From NCBI GenBank assembly GCA_902556205.1, contig CACDVH010000008.1, forward strand, positions 1 through 64,000: a DNA stretch of 64,000 nucleotides, in the 5' to 3' direction. The stretch is from an uncultured Gammaproteobacteria bacterium (GTDB lineage: Bacteria > Pseudomonadota > Gammaproteobacteria > PS1 > Pseudothioglobaceae). The position numbers and the translations under genes were made by a program. A model generated the notes under the pieces. It was not told the origin of the DNA, made no database searches, and worked only from the letters and a program-made list of their open reading frames with translations. The first letter of the stretch is position 1. Every line of letters begins with the position of its first letter. Shown piece by piece: positions 29,859-41,247 of this stretch.

Positions 29859-30644
29859 ATGGATGATTTTATATATCGAGCAATCATTGCTTCGGTCGGC
29901 GTTTCATTAATTGCGGGTTCGCTTGGATGTTTTGTAATCTGGAAGCGACTGTCATATTTCTCTGACTCAATTTCGCATAGTGCTCTTTTAGGAGTTGCGC
30001 TTGGCCTTGCCACTGGACTTGGCATTAATTTAGGTCTAGTCATCGTTGGCGGTTTGTTTGCAGCGCTAATTGTGGTGCTTCAACAAAAAGATTTTTGGTC
30101 AAGTGATGCTGTGCTTGGCATTTTCTCGCACATATCGCTCTCATTAGGCATAGTGGTTCTTGGAATTATTGGAAATCAGAACACAGATTACTTTGCTTAC
30201 CTGTTTGGCGATATTCTCTCGATTACTACAAAAGATCTTTATTGGATTTTCTCGGTCGTAGTCATCGTTATCTTAATTCTAGTATTTAACTGGAAAAAGT
30301 TATTACTACTGACTCTTAACGAAGAGCTTGCTAAAGCAGAAGGCATTAATAAATTATATTACGATCTTCTTTTTATGTTTCTAATTGCCTTGGCAGTTTC
30401 GGTATCAGTTCAAATTGTAGGAGTACTCCTTATAACCTCTCTTCTGATTATTCCTCCAGCTATTGCGCGAGTCATTTCAAATTCTCCAGTTGTGATGATA
30501 TTTAGCTCTATGGTGGTGTCTATATCATCTGTACTCGCAGGACTTTACTTCTCAATTGATTTTGATCTGGCAACCGGGCCAACAATTGTAATTACTTTGG
30601 GGGCTTTATTTTTTATTGCGCAATTTTTGCCAAAAAAAGTTTAA
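29859..30644 (+). CDS. znuB: zinc/manganese ABC transporter permease (ZnuB-like)
   Basis: [57 protein letters not shown]. Confidence 0.92.
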   Translation: MDDFIYRAIIASVGVSLIAGSLGCFVIWKRLSYFSDSISHSALLGVALGLATGLGINLGLVIVGGLFAALIVVLQQKDFWSSDAVLGIFSHISLSLGIVVLGIIGNQNTDYFAYLFGDILSITTKDLYWIFSVVVIVILILVFNWKKLLLLTLNEELAKAEGINKLYYDLLFMFLIALAVSVSVQIVGVLLITSLLIIPPAIARVISNSPVVMIFSSMVVSISSVLAGLYFSIDFDLATGPTIVITLGALFFIAQFLPKKV

Positions 30645-31729
30645 AGGCTTGCGTTGAGCTCTGTCAACTGATTGGTTTGCTGCTCAATAATGAGAGGGTC
30701 AATGATTGATTCTAATTCACCTTCCATGACCTCATTGAGTTTGTAAAGAGTCAGGTTGATTCGGTGATCAGTTACTCTTCCTTGAGGGTAATTGTAGGTT
30801 CGGATTCTTTGAGATCTGTCACCGCTCCCTACCAATTCTTTTCTTTGGGAGGCTTGCTCCTTTTGTTGCTCCTGCTGCTGAGCATCTAATATTCTTGAAG
30901 CGAGAACTGATAGAGCTTGTGCTTTATTTTTATGCTGTGATCTTCCATCCTGGCATTCAACAACTGTTCCAGTTGGAATGTGGGTTACTCTCACCGCTGA
31001 ATCTGTTTTATTAACATGCTGACCACCTGCTCCTGAAGCCCTAAACGTATCAACTCTGACATCGTTCATATTAATATTAACTTCTTCAATATCAGAAACT
31101 TCTGGCATGACTGCAACTGTACATGCAGAGGTATGGACTCTTCCTTGAGACTCCGTTTCAGGAACTCTTTGGACGCGATGAGCGCCAGATTCGAACTTTA
31201 GTTTTGAGTAAACATTTGTCCCACTTATTCTAGCAATTATTTCTTTAAAGCCGCCATGCTCGCCCATACTTGAACTTAAAATTTCTAGCTGCCATTTAGA
31301 TTTTTCAACATATCGGGTATACATCCTGTAAAGATCACCTGAGAAAATACTTGCTTCATCGCCACCAGTTCCAGCTCTAATTTCGATGATTATATTTCTG
31401 GAGTCGTTTGGATCTTTTGGAAGCAAAGCTTTTTTTAGGTCTAGCTCTAACTGCTGCAATACCTCTTGGCCAGATGAAATCTCTTCCTGCGCCATTTCTT
31501 TGATCTCTTCATCTGGCTCATTTAATAAATTTTCCGCAGCTTCAATGTTCTCTGCAGTTGATAAGTACTCCTTGTATTTATCATTGACAGGTGATAACTG
31601 AGAATGTTCAATTGAAAGCTCCCTAAACTTATTTTGATCAGAAGCAATGGCTTGATCTGATAGAAGGGCATTGATTTCTTCAAGGCGCATTGATAACTGC
31701 TCTAACTTAGAAAGAATAGATTGATTCAT
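30641..31729 (-). CDS. prfA: peptide chain release factor 1
   Basis: [71 protein letters not shown]. Confidence 0.98.
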   Translation of the reverse strand: MNQSILSKLEQLSMRLEEINALLSDQAIASDQNKFRELSIEHSQLSPVNDKYKEYLSTAENIEAAENLLNEPDEEIKEMAQEEISSGQEVLQQLELDLKKALLPKDPNDSRNIIIEIRAGTGGDEASIFSGDLYRMYTRYVEKSKWQLEILSSSMGEHGGFKEIIARISGTNVYSKLKFESGAHRVQRVPETESQGRVHTSACTVAVMPEVSDIEEVNINMNDVRVDTFRASGAGGQHVNKTDSAVRVTHIPTGTVVECQDGRSQHKNKAQALSVLASRILDAQQQEQQKEQASQRKELVGSGDRSQRIRTYNYPQGRVTDHRINLTLYKLNEVMEGELESIIDPLIIEQQTNQLTELNASL

Positions 31730-32994
31730 TAACTTTCTATCTTTGAATGTTTAGGATCTTTATCGGATAAAACCTCAGAATTGAAACGAGACTTGGAGGG
31801 TTTCTTTATTTTTTCTAAAGATTGATGCAACAGCTTGTTAGTGAGTTTGTCAGCAAGCTCCTCAACAACTAGGTCTGGATTAGACCCAGATTTAAGTTTT
31901 CTAATTGCGATTTGAAGAAGCTCATCTTTTAGTAAATTGGCCTGCCTTCTATAATTTTTAATAACCTCTTCGTTGGGAATATTATTGATCCACTCCATGA
32001 ATTCAATACTACTCAGTTTGATTATTTTTTCAGCATCAACTTTTTCTTTAAGTCTCTCTTCCAGATTACTATTTGCAATCTGCTGCAAATCATCAACTGT
32101 ATAGAGAAAAACATCTTCAAGTTGATTCACTTCAGGCTCTATATCTCTTGGAATTGCTAAATCTATAAGAAGCATTGGCTTATGTTTTCTTTGAAGAAGA
32201 ACTGTTTCTATTAATCCCTTTCCTATTATTGGAATTGGCGCAGCAGTTGATGAAATAACGATATCAGCACGATGAAGATTTTCTGATAAGCTTTTCAAAG
32301 CAATTGCTTCAGCATTGTGTTTAATTGCAATAGGCTGAGCATTCTCAAGCGTTCTGTTGGCAAAAATAATATCCTTAACACCTCTTTTGCTAAGATGTTG
32401 AGCACTTAATTCAACCATTTCACCTGCACCAATGAGCATGACCGTTTGATTCTCTAGGTTGGTAAAAATTTTTTCACTTAGCTTGACAGCACAATAGGCT
32501 ACAGAGATTGGAGAAGAACCAATATTGGTATCTGTTCTTACTTTCTTAGCCGTTTTAAAGACATGTTGAAAAAGTTTTTCAAGAATTTTATCCAGCGCAC
32601 CTTGAGTTTTTGAAACTTGATAAGCATCTTTGAGCTGACCTAATATTTGTGGCTCACCAAGAACCAATGATTCAAGACCACAAGCCACTTTAGATATATG
32701 ATCTAAAGCGTCATTAGACTCAAAAAAAGAAACATATTCGACGAGAGATAAATGGTCAATAGCATGAGTAGAGGCCAAAAACTTCAATAGAACATCGCTA
32801 ATATTTTTGGAATTATGAGAAACATAAATCTCTGATCTATTACAAGTTGAAAATATCACGCATGCTCTGATATCTTCAATTGATAATAAATTCGAAATGG
32901 CAGATGGTAATTCACTTGAAGCGAATGCCACTTTCTCCCTGATTTCTACTGGAGCCAATTGGTGACTAATACTGAGTACCGCAATATTTGACAT
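31729..32994 (-). CDS. hemA: glutamyl-tRNA reductase
   Basis: [61 protein letters not shown]. Confidence 0.97.
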   Translation of the reverse strand: MSNIAVLSISHQLAPVEIREKVAFASSELPSAISNLLSIEDIRACVIFSTCNRSEIYVSHNSKNISDVLLKFLASTHAIDHLSLVEYVSFFESNDALDHISKVACGLESLVLGEPQILGQLKDAYQVSKTQGALDKILEKLFQHVFKTAKKVRTDTNIGSSPISVAYCAVKLSEKIFTNLENQTVMLIGAGEMVELSAQHLSKRGVKDIIFANRTLENAQPIAIKHNAEAIALKSLSENLHRADIVISSTAAPIPIIGKGLIETVLLQRKHKPMLLIDLAIPRDIEPEVNQLEDVFLYTVDDLQQIANSNLEERLKEKVDAEKIIKLSSIEFMEWINNIPNEEVIKNYRRQANLLKDELLQIAIRKLKSGSNPDLVVEELADKLTNKLLHQSLEKIKKPSKSRFNSEVLSDKDPKHSKIES

Positions 32995-33154
32995 TGAACA
33001 GGTCTTAAAAAATTAATCGATTAATTATACCTTCCATTTCAATTTCATTCCAATTTATACATCTTCACTTAACTTGTAGTTATTCATAAACAATCAACCT
33101 TGTTATCGATTGGTCTAAAATACTTATCATAATCTAACAAACTAAATACTTTGC

Positions 33155-34183
33155 ATGATAGAAGAGGATAGATTGATTGGTGGTGAGAATCAGTCAAATG
33201 AAGATCTCAAGGCTGCCTCAGTTAGGCCTAATTCTTTCTCAGATTACATTGGACAAGAAGACGTCAAATCACAAATGACTCTATTCATTAAGGCTGCTAG
33301 ATCTCGTGAAGATGTGCTTGATCATTGTCTCATTTATGGACCTCCGGGATTAGGTAAAACGACCCTTGCGAATGTTATTGCTAATCAGATGAATGCTGGA
33401 ATTAAACAGACCTCTGGACCTGTTTTGGAGCGTTCTGGAGACTTAGCTGCCATTCTAACTAAGCTCGAGCCTTATGACATTCTCTTTATCGATGAAATCC
33501 ACAGACTTAATCCAGTAGTGGAGGAGATTTTGTATCCTGCACTTGAAGATTTTAAGTTAGACATACTGGTTGGTGAAGGAGTTGCAGCACATTCGGTTCA
33601 ACTTGAATTACCACCATTCACTTTGATTGGAGCTACCACAAGAGCTGGAATGCTTACATCTCCGCTAAGAGATAGATTTGGAATTGTCCATAGACTAACT
33701 TTTTATAACCTTAAAGAGCTTCAGGAAATTATCGAAAGATCAGCATCTATCTTAAATATTAAGATTGAAAAGCAAGGGTCTGAAGAGATTGCAAAACGTT
33801 CAAGAGGGACTCCAAGAATTGCAAATCGTCTTTTGAGACGCGTTCGTGATTTTGCGGATGTCAAGACGAAAGGAATAATAAACGTTGAGATTGCACAAGA
33901 GGCCCTTGAGGCGTTAAAGGTCGACGAAGCTGGACTTGAGCAACTTGATAGAGATTATTTGGGCTTAATTATTCAAAAGTTTTCTGCCGGTCCTGTGGGT
34001 TTAGATACTCTAGCTACAGCCCTAGGTGAAGAAAGAACCACTCTAGAAGATATGATCGAGCCCTATCTTCTTCAGCAAGGTTTTATTATGAGGACTCCAA
34101 GAGGGCGAATTGCAACGGACCTTGCTTTTTCGCATTTAGGAGAGGTAAGACAATCAAAGGACCAAGATTTATTCAGTAAATGA
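33155..34183 (+). CDS. ruvB: Holliday junction branch migration helicase RuvB
   Basis: [63 protein letters not shown]. Confidence 0.98.
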   Translation: MIEEDRLIGGENQSNEDLKAASVRPNSFSDYIGQEDVKSQMTLFIKAARSREDVLDHCLIYGPPGLGKTTLANVIANQMNAGIKQTSGPVLERSGDLAAILTKLEPYDILFIDEIHRLNPVVEEILYPALEDFKLDILVGEGVAAHSVQLELPPFTLIGATTRAGMLTSPLRDRFGIVHRLTFYNLKELQEIIERSASILNIKIEKQGSEEIAKRSRGTPRIANRLLRRVRDFADVKTKGIINVEIAQEALEALKVDEAGLEQLDRDYLGLIIQKFSAGPVGLDTLATALGEERTTLEDMIEPYLLQQGFIMRTPRGRIATDLAFSHLGEVRQSKDQDLFSK

Positions 34184-34584
34184 GTAAGCATAGATATAGA
34201 GTTTATTATGAGGATACTGATGCTGGTGGTGTTGTTTTTTATGCCAATTATCTAAAATTTATAGAAAGAGGAAGGACTGAGTATCTTAGAGATCTTGGGT
34301 TTGATCAAGGCTCTCTAGCCAAAGAAAAAAATATAGTTTTTGTAGTTAAATCTTTGAGCGCAGATTACTTATCGCCTGCTTATTTAGATGACATGATTGA
34401 AGTTCAAACAATCATCAAGTCAAATAAAAATGCGAGTCTAGTTTTTACTCAGAAAATTCTGAGTTTAGAGAAAAATACGGTATTATTTAATGCGGAAGTC
34501 AAGGTTGTTTCAGTGTTAAAAAATAATTTAAAACCTTGCGCCATTCCGCAAGAAATCATGGAGAAACTTAATGGAAGAAAATAG
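34180..34584 (+). CDS. ybgC: tol-pal system-associated acyl-CoA thioesterase
   Basis: [31 protein letters not shown]. Confidence 0.96.
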   Translation: MSKHRYRVYYEDTDAGGVVFYANYLKFIERGRTEYLRDLGFDQGSLAKEKNIVFVVKSLSADYLSPAYLDDMIEVQTIIKSNKNASLVFTQKILSLEKNTVLFNAEVKVVSVLKNNLKPCAIPQEIMEKLNGRK

Positions 34585-35242
34585 TTTATCAATCGTCGGT
34601 TTAATCTTTAATGCAGGACTGGTTGTTCAGCTGGTAATGATTATTTTGGTTTTAATGTCGATCTACTCTTGGACAGTTATTATGTCTAAGAAAAAGATTC
34701 TGATTGATGCAGCTAGTGACATCGACAACTTCCATGAAGAGTTTGAAAGAAATGATAAGTTAGCTACCCTTTATAAAAATCTACCTCCGCTCGCCTCAGA
34801 TTGGAGTGCAATGGAGGATATTTTTGGTTCAGGCTATAAAGAATTCACCCATACTAAGTCAACCTCTAACCAGTCTCTCATTATGAACTCGGAAAGAGCA
34901 TATAGAGCGATGAATACCTCTGCAAGTAATGAAATCGATAGATTAGACTCAAGTCTATCTATTCTTGCTATGATTGCCTCATCAAGCCCTTACATTGGAC
35001 TTTTTGGCACTGTCTGGGGAATCATGCACTCATTTATTGGCCTTGCATCCGTTAAGCAGGCTACGATTGCTGTTGTTGCCCCTGGTATTGCAGAGGCATT
35101 AATTGCTACAGCTTTTGGTTTGTTTGCGGCTATACCAGCTACAATTGCCTACAATAGGCTTGTCTCACAAGTCGAAGACATTGGAAATAGATACACCGCT
35201 TTTGTTGAAGAAATATTTGTAATTCTTCAGAGACAAAAATGA
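34571..35242 (+). CDS. tolQ: Tol-Pal system protein TolQ
   Basis: SSPYIGLFGTVWGIMHSFIGLASVKQATIAVVAPGIAEALIATAFGLFAAIPA. Confidence 0.97.
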   Translation: MEENSLSIVGLIFNAGLVVQLVMIILVLMSIYSWTVIMSKKKILIDAASDIDNFHEEFERNDKLATLYKNLPPLASDWSAMEDIFGSGYKEFTHTKSTSNQSLIMNSERAYRAMNTSASNEIDRLDSSLSILAMIASSSPYIGLFGTVWGIMHSFIGLASVKQATIAVVAPGIAEALIATAFGLFAAIPATIAYNRLVSQVEDIGNRYTAFVEEIFVILQRQK

Positions 35243-35691
35243 TAGAACTACCAAAGCGTTCTAGGCCAGATATACATGCAGATATCAATATTGTTCCATA
35301 TATTGATGTAATGCTTGTTCTTCTGGTTATCTTTATGATGACCACGCCAATTATTGAGCAGGGCGTCGAAGTAGACCTTCCTAGTGCTCCTGCTAACGTC
35401 GTAGATTACCAAGATCAGCAACCTTCTATAATTTCGGTTGATGTTGATGGTAATTACTTCATTAATCCTATGACAAGTCCAGGTGTAGACGAAATAGAAG
35501 ATTTAGAGTCAGTTTCGTTAAACGTGGCTATTAATCAAATTCTTGCGCGTAAAGAAATTTTCCCAGATATGCAAGTATTTGTTAGAGGTGATAAAAAAGT
35601 TGAGTATGAAAAAGTTATTGAAATCATTGCAATACTTAAGCAATATAGCAAGATAGATAAGGTTGGCTTTATGACTGAAAACCCAAATTAA
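35239..35691 (+). CDS. tolR: Tol-Pal system protein TolR
   Basis: INIVPYIDVMLVLLVIFMMTTPII. Confidence 0.96.
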   Translation: MIELPKRSRPDIHADINIVPYIDVMLVLLVIFMMTTPIIEQGVEVDLPSAPANVVDYQDQQPSIISVDVDGNYFINPMTSPGVDEIEDLESVSLNVAINQILARKEIFPDMQVFVRGDKKVEYEKVIEIIAILKQYSKIDKVGFMTENPN

Positions 35692-35704
35692 CTAATTTAT
35701 ATTT

Positions 35705-37441
35705 ATGAATTTTGTTAAAAAGATTGCTGATTTTTTTAGAGGGCTTTTTTCTAAAAAAATTGATTCTACTTCTGATAATAATGAGCAGAAAAAGTCTAGC
35801 GATAAGCAGGTTGCTGGTGACTCTAAGTTTTTAATTTTATTGAAAAAAACTTTAGCATTTCTTTATAAATATTTAAAAAAGCTGACCATCTTTATTTTGG
35901 GACTCATCAATACGATGATGAGACCGATGGTAAAAATTTCAAAGAAACATCCAATTGCATTTTGGGTGGCAGTCATATTGCATGCAGCTCTCCTGTTCGG
36001 ACTTCTTTACGCCAACGTTGAGAGATGGGATGCTCCACAACAATCTTCTGCAGTCTCTCAGGCTGCTCCAGTTCAGGCAGTCATGATTGATATGGAGATT
36101 ATTGAAGCTGAGCAGGATCGATTAAAGGATGTAGAAAAGCAAAAGCAACAAAAACTTAAGAATGAAGAGAAGCGTTCTGAGACAGCGAAGAAAGACCAAA
36201 AGGTTGCTGAGCAAGAAGCTCTGAAAGCTAAAGCACAGAAAGTTTTTGCTGAGGTTAAGAGAAAAGCTGAGGAAGCAAAAACAAAGGAAGCAGAAAAATT
36301 AGCCTCCAAGGCAGAAGAAAAAATTGCTGAAGCTGAAAGTAAAGCTAAAATTGAAGAGTTGAAGGCAAAAGAAGCTGAAGCAAAACGTATCCTGGAAGAG
36401 GCCAAAACTAAAGAGGCTGAAATTCAGGTTTTAGCGGCAGAAAAACAAAAGGCAGAGGCAGAGGCTCTTAGGAAAGCTGAAGAAGTTAAAACTAAGCTCG
36501 CTGAATTAAAACGCAAGGCAGAGGAAGCCAAAACTAAAGAAGCTGAAACACTTGCAAAAGAAGCTGAAGAAAAAAGAATAGAAGAGGAGTTAAAGGCTAA
36601 AGATACAGTTAAAGAGGCTGAATTGTTAGCTGAAGAGAAAGCTAAAGAGGCTGAATTAATGGTTAAAGAAGCTGAAATATTAGCTAAAGAGGCTGAACAG
36701 AAGCGTATAGAAGAAGAACTGAAGGCCAAAGATGCAGTAAAAGAGGCTGAAAAACTAGCAGAAGAAAAAGCTAGAGAAGCTGAAATACTTGCCCAAGAGG
36801 TTGCAAAACAAGTCAAGAAAGCTGAAGAAAAGAGAAAGTCTGAAGAAGCCAAAGCCAAAGAAGCCGAAGAGAAGCGAAAACTAGAAGAACAAAAACGTAA
36901 GCTAGAAGAAGAAAAGGTAAAAGAAGCTGAAGAGAAGCGAAAGCTTGAGGAAGAGAAGGCTAAGTTAGCCGAGAAAGAAAAAGATGAGGCTAAGAGGCTT
37001 GCTGAAGAGGAGCGAATCAGACTCGATGAGTTAGAGGCTGAGAGAACAGCTCAGCAGTTAGCTTTTGAAAATGAGCAATACAATCGCTTATTGACTGAAG
37101 AAGTCCAGGCTGAGCAGGATCAAGAAAGATTATTTAAGATAGAGGATCAATTAAATACTTTGAAGTCTGCCTATGTTATGAATATTGCTGCAAGAGTTAA
37201 ATCATTTTGGCGTTATCAAGGTGCAGAGGATGATTGGACTGCTGAAGTATATGTAGTTCAAGACAGAGATGGAACAGTTGTTGCTGTAGATGTTCGAAAT
37301 GCAAATGTTGATAATAGTAATAAAGCTAAAGTATTTAAAGACTCTATAAGAAGGGCAGTTTATAAAGCATCACCACTCCCATCTGCCCCAGATGAAGTGG
37401 TCTTTGATAAAGAGCTTATTTTTATATTCAGTGTGAATTAA
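35705..37441 (+). CDS. tolA: Tol-Pal system protein TolA with extended EAK-rich coiled coil
   Basis: N-terminal TM, long KAEEA coiled coil, C-terminal TolA-type domain; follows tolQR. Confidence 0.95.
   Translation: MNFVKKIADFFRGLFSKKIDSTSDNNEQKKSSDKQVAGDSKFLILLKKTLAFLYKYLKKLTIFILGLINTMMRPMVKISKKHPIAFWVAVILHAALLFGLLYANVERWDAPQQSSAVSQAAPVQAVMIDMEIIEAEQDRLKDVEKQKQQKLKNEEKRSETAKKDQKVAEQEALKAKAQKVFAEVKRKAEEAKTKEAEKLASKAEEKIAEAESKAKIEELKAKEAEAKRILEEAKTKEAEIQVLAAEKQKAEAEALRKAEEVKTKLAELKRKAEEAKTKEAETLAKEAEEKRIEEELKAKDTVKEAELLAEEKAKEAELMVKEAEILAKEAEQKRIEEELKAKDAVKEAEKLAEEKAREAEILAQEVAKQVKKAEEKRKSEEAKAKEAEEKRKLEEQKRKLEEEKVKEAEEKRKLEEEKAKLAEKEKDEAKRLAEEERIRLDELEAERTAQQLAFENEQYNRLLTEEVQAEQDQERLFKIEDQLNTLKSAYVMNIAARVKSFWRYQGAEDDWTAEVYVVQDRDGTVVAVDVRNANVDNSNKAKVFKDSIRRAVYKASPLPSAPDEVVFDKELIFIFSVN
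36551..36808 (+). repeat. in-frame 129-bp tandem duplication inside tolA
   Basis: 43-aa unit LAKEAEEKRIEEELKAKDTVKEAELLAEEKAKEAELMVKEAEI repeated as LAKEAEQKRIEEELKAKDAVKEAEKLAEEKAREAEILAQE. Confidence 0.75.
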
Positions 37442-37506
37442 TCTAAGTAATTTTGTTGCCAAATCAAACTTAATAACATTCAATACAATAAGTTAAAATA
37501 TTTGGG

Positions 37507-39540
37507 ATGAAAACGCACGACTTTTTATTAGAACTTGGCACGGAGGAATTACCCCCAAAGTTATTATTAAAGCTGTCCAACACCCTCAAAGATAACTTTG
37601 ACCAGGAACTCAATAAATTAAATCTAAGCTTTAATAATATAAAAGCATTTGCCACACCCAGGCGCTTAGCTATTTCTATCTCTGAGCTTCAAAGTAAGCA
37701 GCAAGATCATGTAATTGATAAGAAAGGACCATCAACTCAATCACCTGAAATGGCAATCAATGGATTTGCTAAGTCTTGCGGTGTGACCGTTGACGAACTT
37801 GAGAAAAAAGAGCTTGGAGGAAAAGAGTATTTTTTCTACTCAAAAGAAGAACCTGGCCAACATGTAAAGGATCTTTTGCCTGCAATCATCGAAAAGTCGA
37901 TAATGGATATACCAATTACCCGTCCAATGAAATGGGGCGATTTAGATCACTCTTTTGTTCGACCTGTTCATTGGTTAGTTGTAATGTTAGATCAGGATAT
38001 TGTTAAAACTAACTTTATGGGGCTTGAAAGTGGAAGAGAATCTAGAGGTCTAAGATTTTCAGATTCTAGCTTGTCATTCTCACATGCTAATGAATACGAA
38101 AATATGATGAACGAAAAGGCTCAGATTCTGGTTGATTTTATTAAGCGTAAAGAACTCATAAGAAAACAAATATTATCAGTTGCCAAAACAAATAATGCTG
38201 AAGTGGTTATTGATGAATCTCTTCTCGATGAAGTTTGTGCATTAGTTGAATATCCCAAGGCATTCTCTGGGAGTTTTGACAAAAAATTCTTAGATGTTCC
38301 TCAAGAGGCAATTATTTCTGCGATGAAATCTCATCAAAAATATTTCCACTTAGTTGATAGTAAGGATAAATTATTACCACTTTTTATTTCTGTTGCTAAT
38401 ATTGAGTCGTCGAACATCCAGGCAGTTGTTGAGGGTAATGAAAGAGTTATACATCCTAGGCTCGCCGATTCAGAGTTTTTCTGGAATCAGGATAAAGCTA
38501 TAAAACTTGAAGACAGGTTATCTGATTTAGATAGCGTCGTGTTTATGAAGTCTTTGGGCTCTATGGGCCAGAAGGCTAAGCGCATTGAGAAACTTAGTTC
38601 ATATATCTCAGATTTGGTAGGATTTGATCAAGAAATGTCAGCCAGAGCAGGCTTACTATCAAAGACTGATCTTTTAAGTGAAATGGTTGGAGAGTTTGCT
38701 GATTTGCAAGGAATTATGGGTGGTTATTATGCTCTTAATGATGGAGAATCGAAGGAAGTCTCATTTGCAATAAGGGAGCATTATCAGCCAAGATTTGCGG
38801 GTGATGATCTGCCTTCGACTGATGAAGGAATCGCAGTTTCTTTGGCAGATAAGATGGATACTTTAACTGGAATTTATGGAATTGGTCAAGGACCTACTGG
38901 CTCTAAAGACCCATACGCGCTTAGAAGATCAGCGCTTGGCATGCTTAGAATTTTATTAGAGGCAAAAATTGAGCTAAACTTAAAGTCACTTATTGATTTT
39001 TCTTTAAGCTTACATCTCAAAGAAGTTGATCGAAAGAGTACCGGTGATATTTATAATTTCATGATGGAAAGACTCAAGGCCTATTATAGAGATGCGAATA
39101 TTGACGGTAATATTTATGAAGCTGTTTTGGCTGTTTCGCCAAACTCTCCTTTGGACTTCCATCACAGGATTGAGGCTTTAAATGAATTTACTAAGAGCGC
39201 TAATTCAAAAAGTTTAATTGAAGCAAATAAAAGAATTGCCAACATCTTAAAAGATTCAAATGAGCAGCTGGAAAAATTGAATCCAGATATACTAGTTGAA
39301 GACTCTGAAAAGAGTCTTTTTAAGGCTACTGAGTCTTTATCAAACGAATTGTCAGGCAGCAAAAATTATAAAGAGATTATGAAATCTTTATTAAACCTAA
39401 AAGAGACAATTGACTCATTTTTTGATAATGTTATGGTCAATGCTGAAGATGAGAAAGTTAAAAGCTCAAGGCTTGCACTCATAAGAAGAGTGAGGCATCT
39501 TTTCCTTTCTGTTGCGGATATTTCCCACCTCTCATCATAG
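37507..39540 (+). CDS. glyS: glycyl-tRNA synthetase beta subunit
   Basis: LLELGTEELPPKLL, MKWGDLDHSFVRPVHWLV, DPYALRRSALGMLRILLE. Confidence 0.97.
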   Translation: MKTHDFLLELGTEELPPKLLLKLSNTLKDNFDQELNKLNLSFNNIKAFATPRRLAISISELQSKQQDHVIDKKGPSTQSPEMAINGFAKSCGVTVDELEKKELGGKEYFFYSKEEPGQHVKDLLPAIIEKSIMDIPITRPMKWGDLDHSFVRPVHWLVVMLDQDIVKTNFMGLESGRESRGLRFSDSSLSFSHANEYENMMNEKAQILVDFIKRKELIRKQILSVAKTNNAEVVIDESLLDEVCALVEYPKAFSGSFDKKFLDVPQEAIISAMKSHQKYFHLVDSKDKLLPLFISVANIESSNIQAVVEGNERVIHPRLADSEFFWNQDKAIKLEDRLSDLDSVVFMKSLGSMGQKAKRIEKLSSYISDLVGFDQEMSARAGLLSKTDLLSEMVGEFADLQGIMGGYYALNDGESKEVSFAIREHYQPRFAGDDLPSTDEGIAVSLADKMDTLTGIYGIGQGPTGSKDPYALRRSALGMLRILLEAKIELNLKSLIDFSLSLHLKEVDRKSTGDIYNFMMERLKAYYRDANIDGNIYEAVLAVSPNSPLDFHHRIEALNEFTKSANSKSLIEANKRIANILKDSNEQLEKLNPDILVEDSEKSLFKATESLSNELSGSKNYKEIMKSLLNLKETIDSFFDNVMVNAEDEKVKSSRLALIRRVRHLFLSVADISHLSS

Positions 39541-39543
39541 TTA

Positions 39544-39987
39544 ATGAAAGCGTTAATCCAGAGAGTTAGCTCTTCGCAGGTCAATGTTTCTGGAAAGAAA
39601 GTCGGGTCAATTGAAAAAGGCTTACTAGTTTTTTTGGGTTTAGAAAAACAAGATACAAGGCCTATGGCAGAGAAAATGATTAATAAAATTATCTCTTACA
39701 GAGTGTTTCCTGACCAAAATCAAAAAATGAATTTAAGTCTTCAGGATATCAATGGAGAAATCTTAGTTATCTCCCAGTTTACCTTGGCAGCAGATACAAA
39801 AAATGGCACTAGAGCTGGCTTTTCAACAGCTATGCCCCCTGCTGATGCAGAGAGTCTTTATGACTACTTTGTTCAGATAACAAAGAGTTCAAGCCTTAAG
39901 GTTGAGACAGGAATTTTTGGCGCTGACATGAAAGTCTCACTGATCAATGATGGCCCTGTAACCTTTCTACTGGAGGTAGTTCAATGA
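39544..39987 (+). CDS. dtd: D-aminoacyl-tRNA deacylase
   Basis: MKALIQRVSSSQVNVSGKKVGSIEKGLLVFLGL, SQFTLAADTKNGTRAGFSTAMPP, GPVTFLLEV. Confidence 0.97.
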   Translation: MKALIQRVSSSQVNVSGKKVGSIEKGLLVFLGLEKQDTRPMAEKMINKIISYRVFPDQNQKMNLSLQDINGEILVISQFTLAADTKNGTRAGFSTAMPPADAESLYDYFVQITKSSSLKVETGIFGADMKVSLINDGPVTFLLEVVQ

Positions 39988-40325
39988 CAGATTCTTTAAA
40001 GATTTATGGAATTAAAAACTGTGATACTGTTAAGAAGGCTTTAAAGTTTCTCTCTAGTCAGTCATTGCCTCATGAATTTATAGACTTCAGGGAAAACCTA
40101 ATATCTGAAGATCTCTATAAAACAATGGAGCAAGGCGTTGGTCTTGAGTTGCTTATTAATAAACGCTCCACCACCTATAGGTCATTAACTGACAATGAAA
40201 AACAAAACATTGGCTATGAGCTTGTATCTAAATATCCAACTCTTATTAAAAGACCAGTTTTAATTCAGAATGGAGATGTGATGGTTGGGTTTAGCGAGAA
40301 AAAATATCTTGAACTTCTGTTATAA
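39984..40325 (+). CDS. ArsC/Spx family (YffB-like) thioredoxin-fold protein
   Basis: IYGIKNCDTVKKALKFL, NKRSTTYRSL, LIKRPVLIQNGDVMVGF. Confidence 0.92.
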   Translation: MTDSLKIYGIKNCDTVKKALKFLSSQSLPHEFIDFRENLISEDLYKTMEQGVGLELLINKRSTTYRSLTDNEKQNIGYELVSKYPTLIKRPVLIQNGDVMVGFSEKKYLELLL

Positions 40326-40327
40326 AG

Positions 40328-40687
40328 TCACTTTTGACTTTCAAGCTCTTTTCTAACTTCATTCATATCAATTGACTTGGCCTTATCAAGCAAATCTTCT
40401 AAATCCTTGGCAGTCATCGAACCAGGTTGAGAGAATATTCCAATCTGCTCTCTAAATATCATTAGGGTTGGGATTGATCTAATTCCAAAGTGAGCACCAA
40501 GTGATTGCTCTTCTTCAGTATTTACTTTCGCAAAAGTAACCCCATCAATTTTTTCTGAGGCCTCCTTAAACGTTGGAGCAAATTGGAGACATGGTCCACA
40601 CCATGGGGCCCAAAAGTCGATGATGACTATATCATTACTGCTGATTGTTTCGTCAAAGTTAGATTGTTTGAGCTCGATAACAGACAT
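40328..40687 (-). CDS. thioredoxin family protein
   Basis: VIIDFWAPWCGPCLQFAPTF. Confidence 0.95.
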   Translation of the reverse strand: MSVIELKQSNFDETISSNDIVIIDFWAPWCGPCLQFAPTFKEASEKIDGVTFAKVNTEEEQSLGAHFGIRSIPTLMIFREQIGIFSQPGSMTAKDLEDLLDKAKSIDMNEVRKELESQK

Positions 40688-40775
40688 AGTTCCCCTTCTA
40701 ATTAAAAGTCAAATCGCATTATATCTTTTTTACTAAAATACTGGCTTGTTTTTGCTTAGCTGATAGAATAGCTTT

Positions 40776-41246
40776 ATGAAAATACTTGGCATAGATCCTG
40801 GCTCTAGAATAACTGGTTTTGGCATAATCGAGGCCAACAAACTCAAGTTTTCATATATCAATAGTGGATGCATAAGAACACAAGGCGATTTAAATGAACG
40901 AATAATTATTATTTATGAGGGAATCAAGGAAATTATCGAAAAGAATGAGGTTGATATCGTAGTGGTTGAGAGAGTCTTTATGAGGCCTGATAGGCCAAAT
41001 CCTGATGCAGCAATAAAGCTTGGTCATGCTAGAGGTGCAATTATTTCTGCCGCTGGTGGAAAAGGTGTTCCAATTATTGATTACACAGCTAATCAAATCA
41101 AAAAAGCTGTTGTAGGAAGAGGGCATGCCACTAAAGAACAAGTTTCGTTTATGGTGCAGCAACTTTTAAAGCTGAATAAAGCGCCTCAAGCAGATGCTGG
41201 TGATGCTTTAGCTGGAGCTATTTGCCATGGTTATCATGCTCTTTAA
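40776..41246 (+). CDS. ruvC: crossover junction endodeoxyribonuclease RuvC
   Basis: ILGIDPGSRITGFGII, VERVFM, GRGHATKEQVSFMVQQLL, DAGDALAGAICH. Confidence 0.97.
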   Translation: MKILGIDPGSRITGFGIIEANKLKFSYINSGCIRTQGDLNERIIIIYEGIKEIIEKNEVDIVVVERVFMRPDRPNPDAAIKLGHARGAIISAAGGKGVPIIDYTANQIKKAVVGRGHATKEQVSFMVQQLLKLNKAPQADAGDALAGAICHGYHAL

Positions 41247-41247
41247 T

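Noticed and set aside
36073-36858. Long reverse-strand ORFs (36073-36405, 36424-36858) rich in Ala/Ser/Phe
   Set aside because: Antisense of the tolA EAK repeat; codon composition of GAA/AAA/GCT leaves the complementary frame open, so these are spurious.
39984-40325. Arsenate reductase
   Set aside because: Belongs to the ArsC/Spx/YffB fold, but no arsenic-resistance context; functional call as arsenate reductase is not supported.
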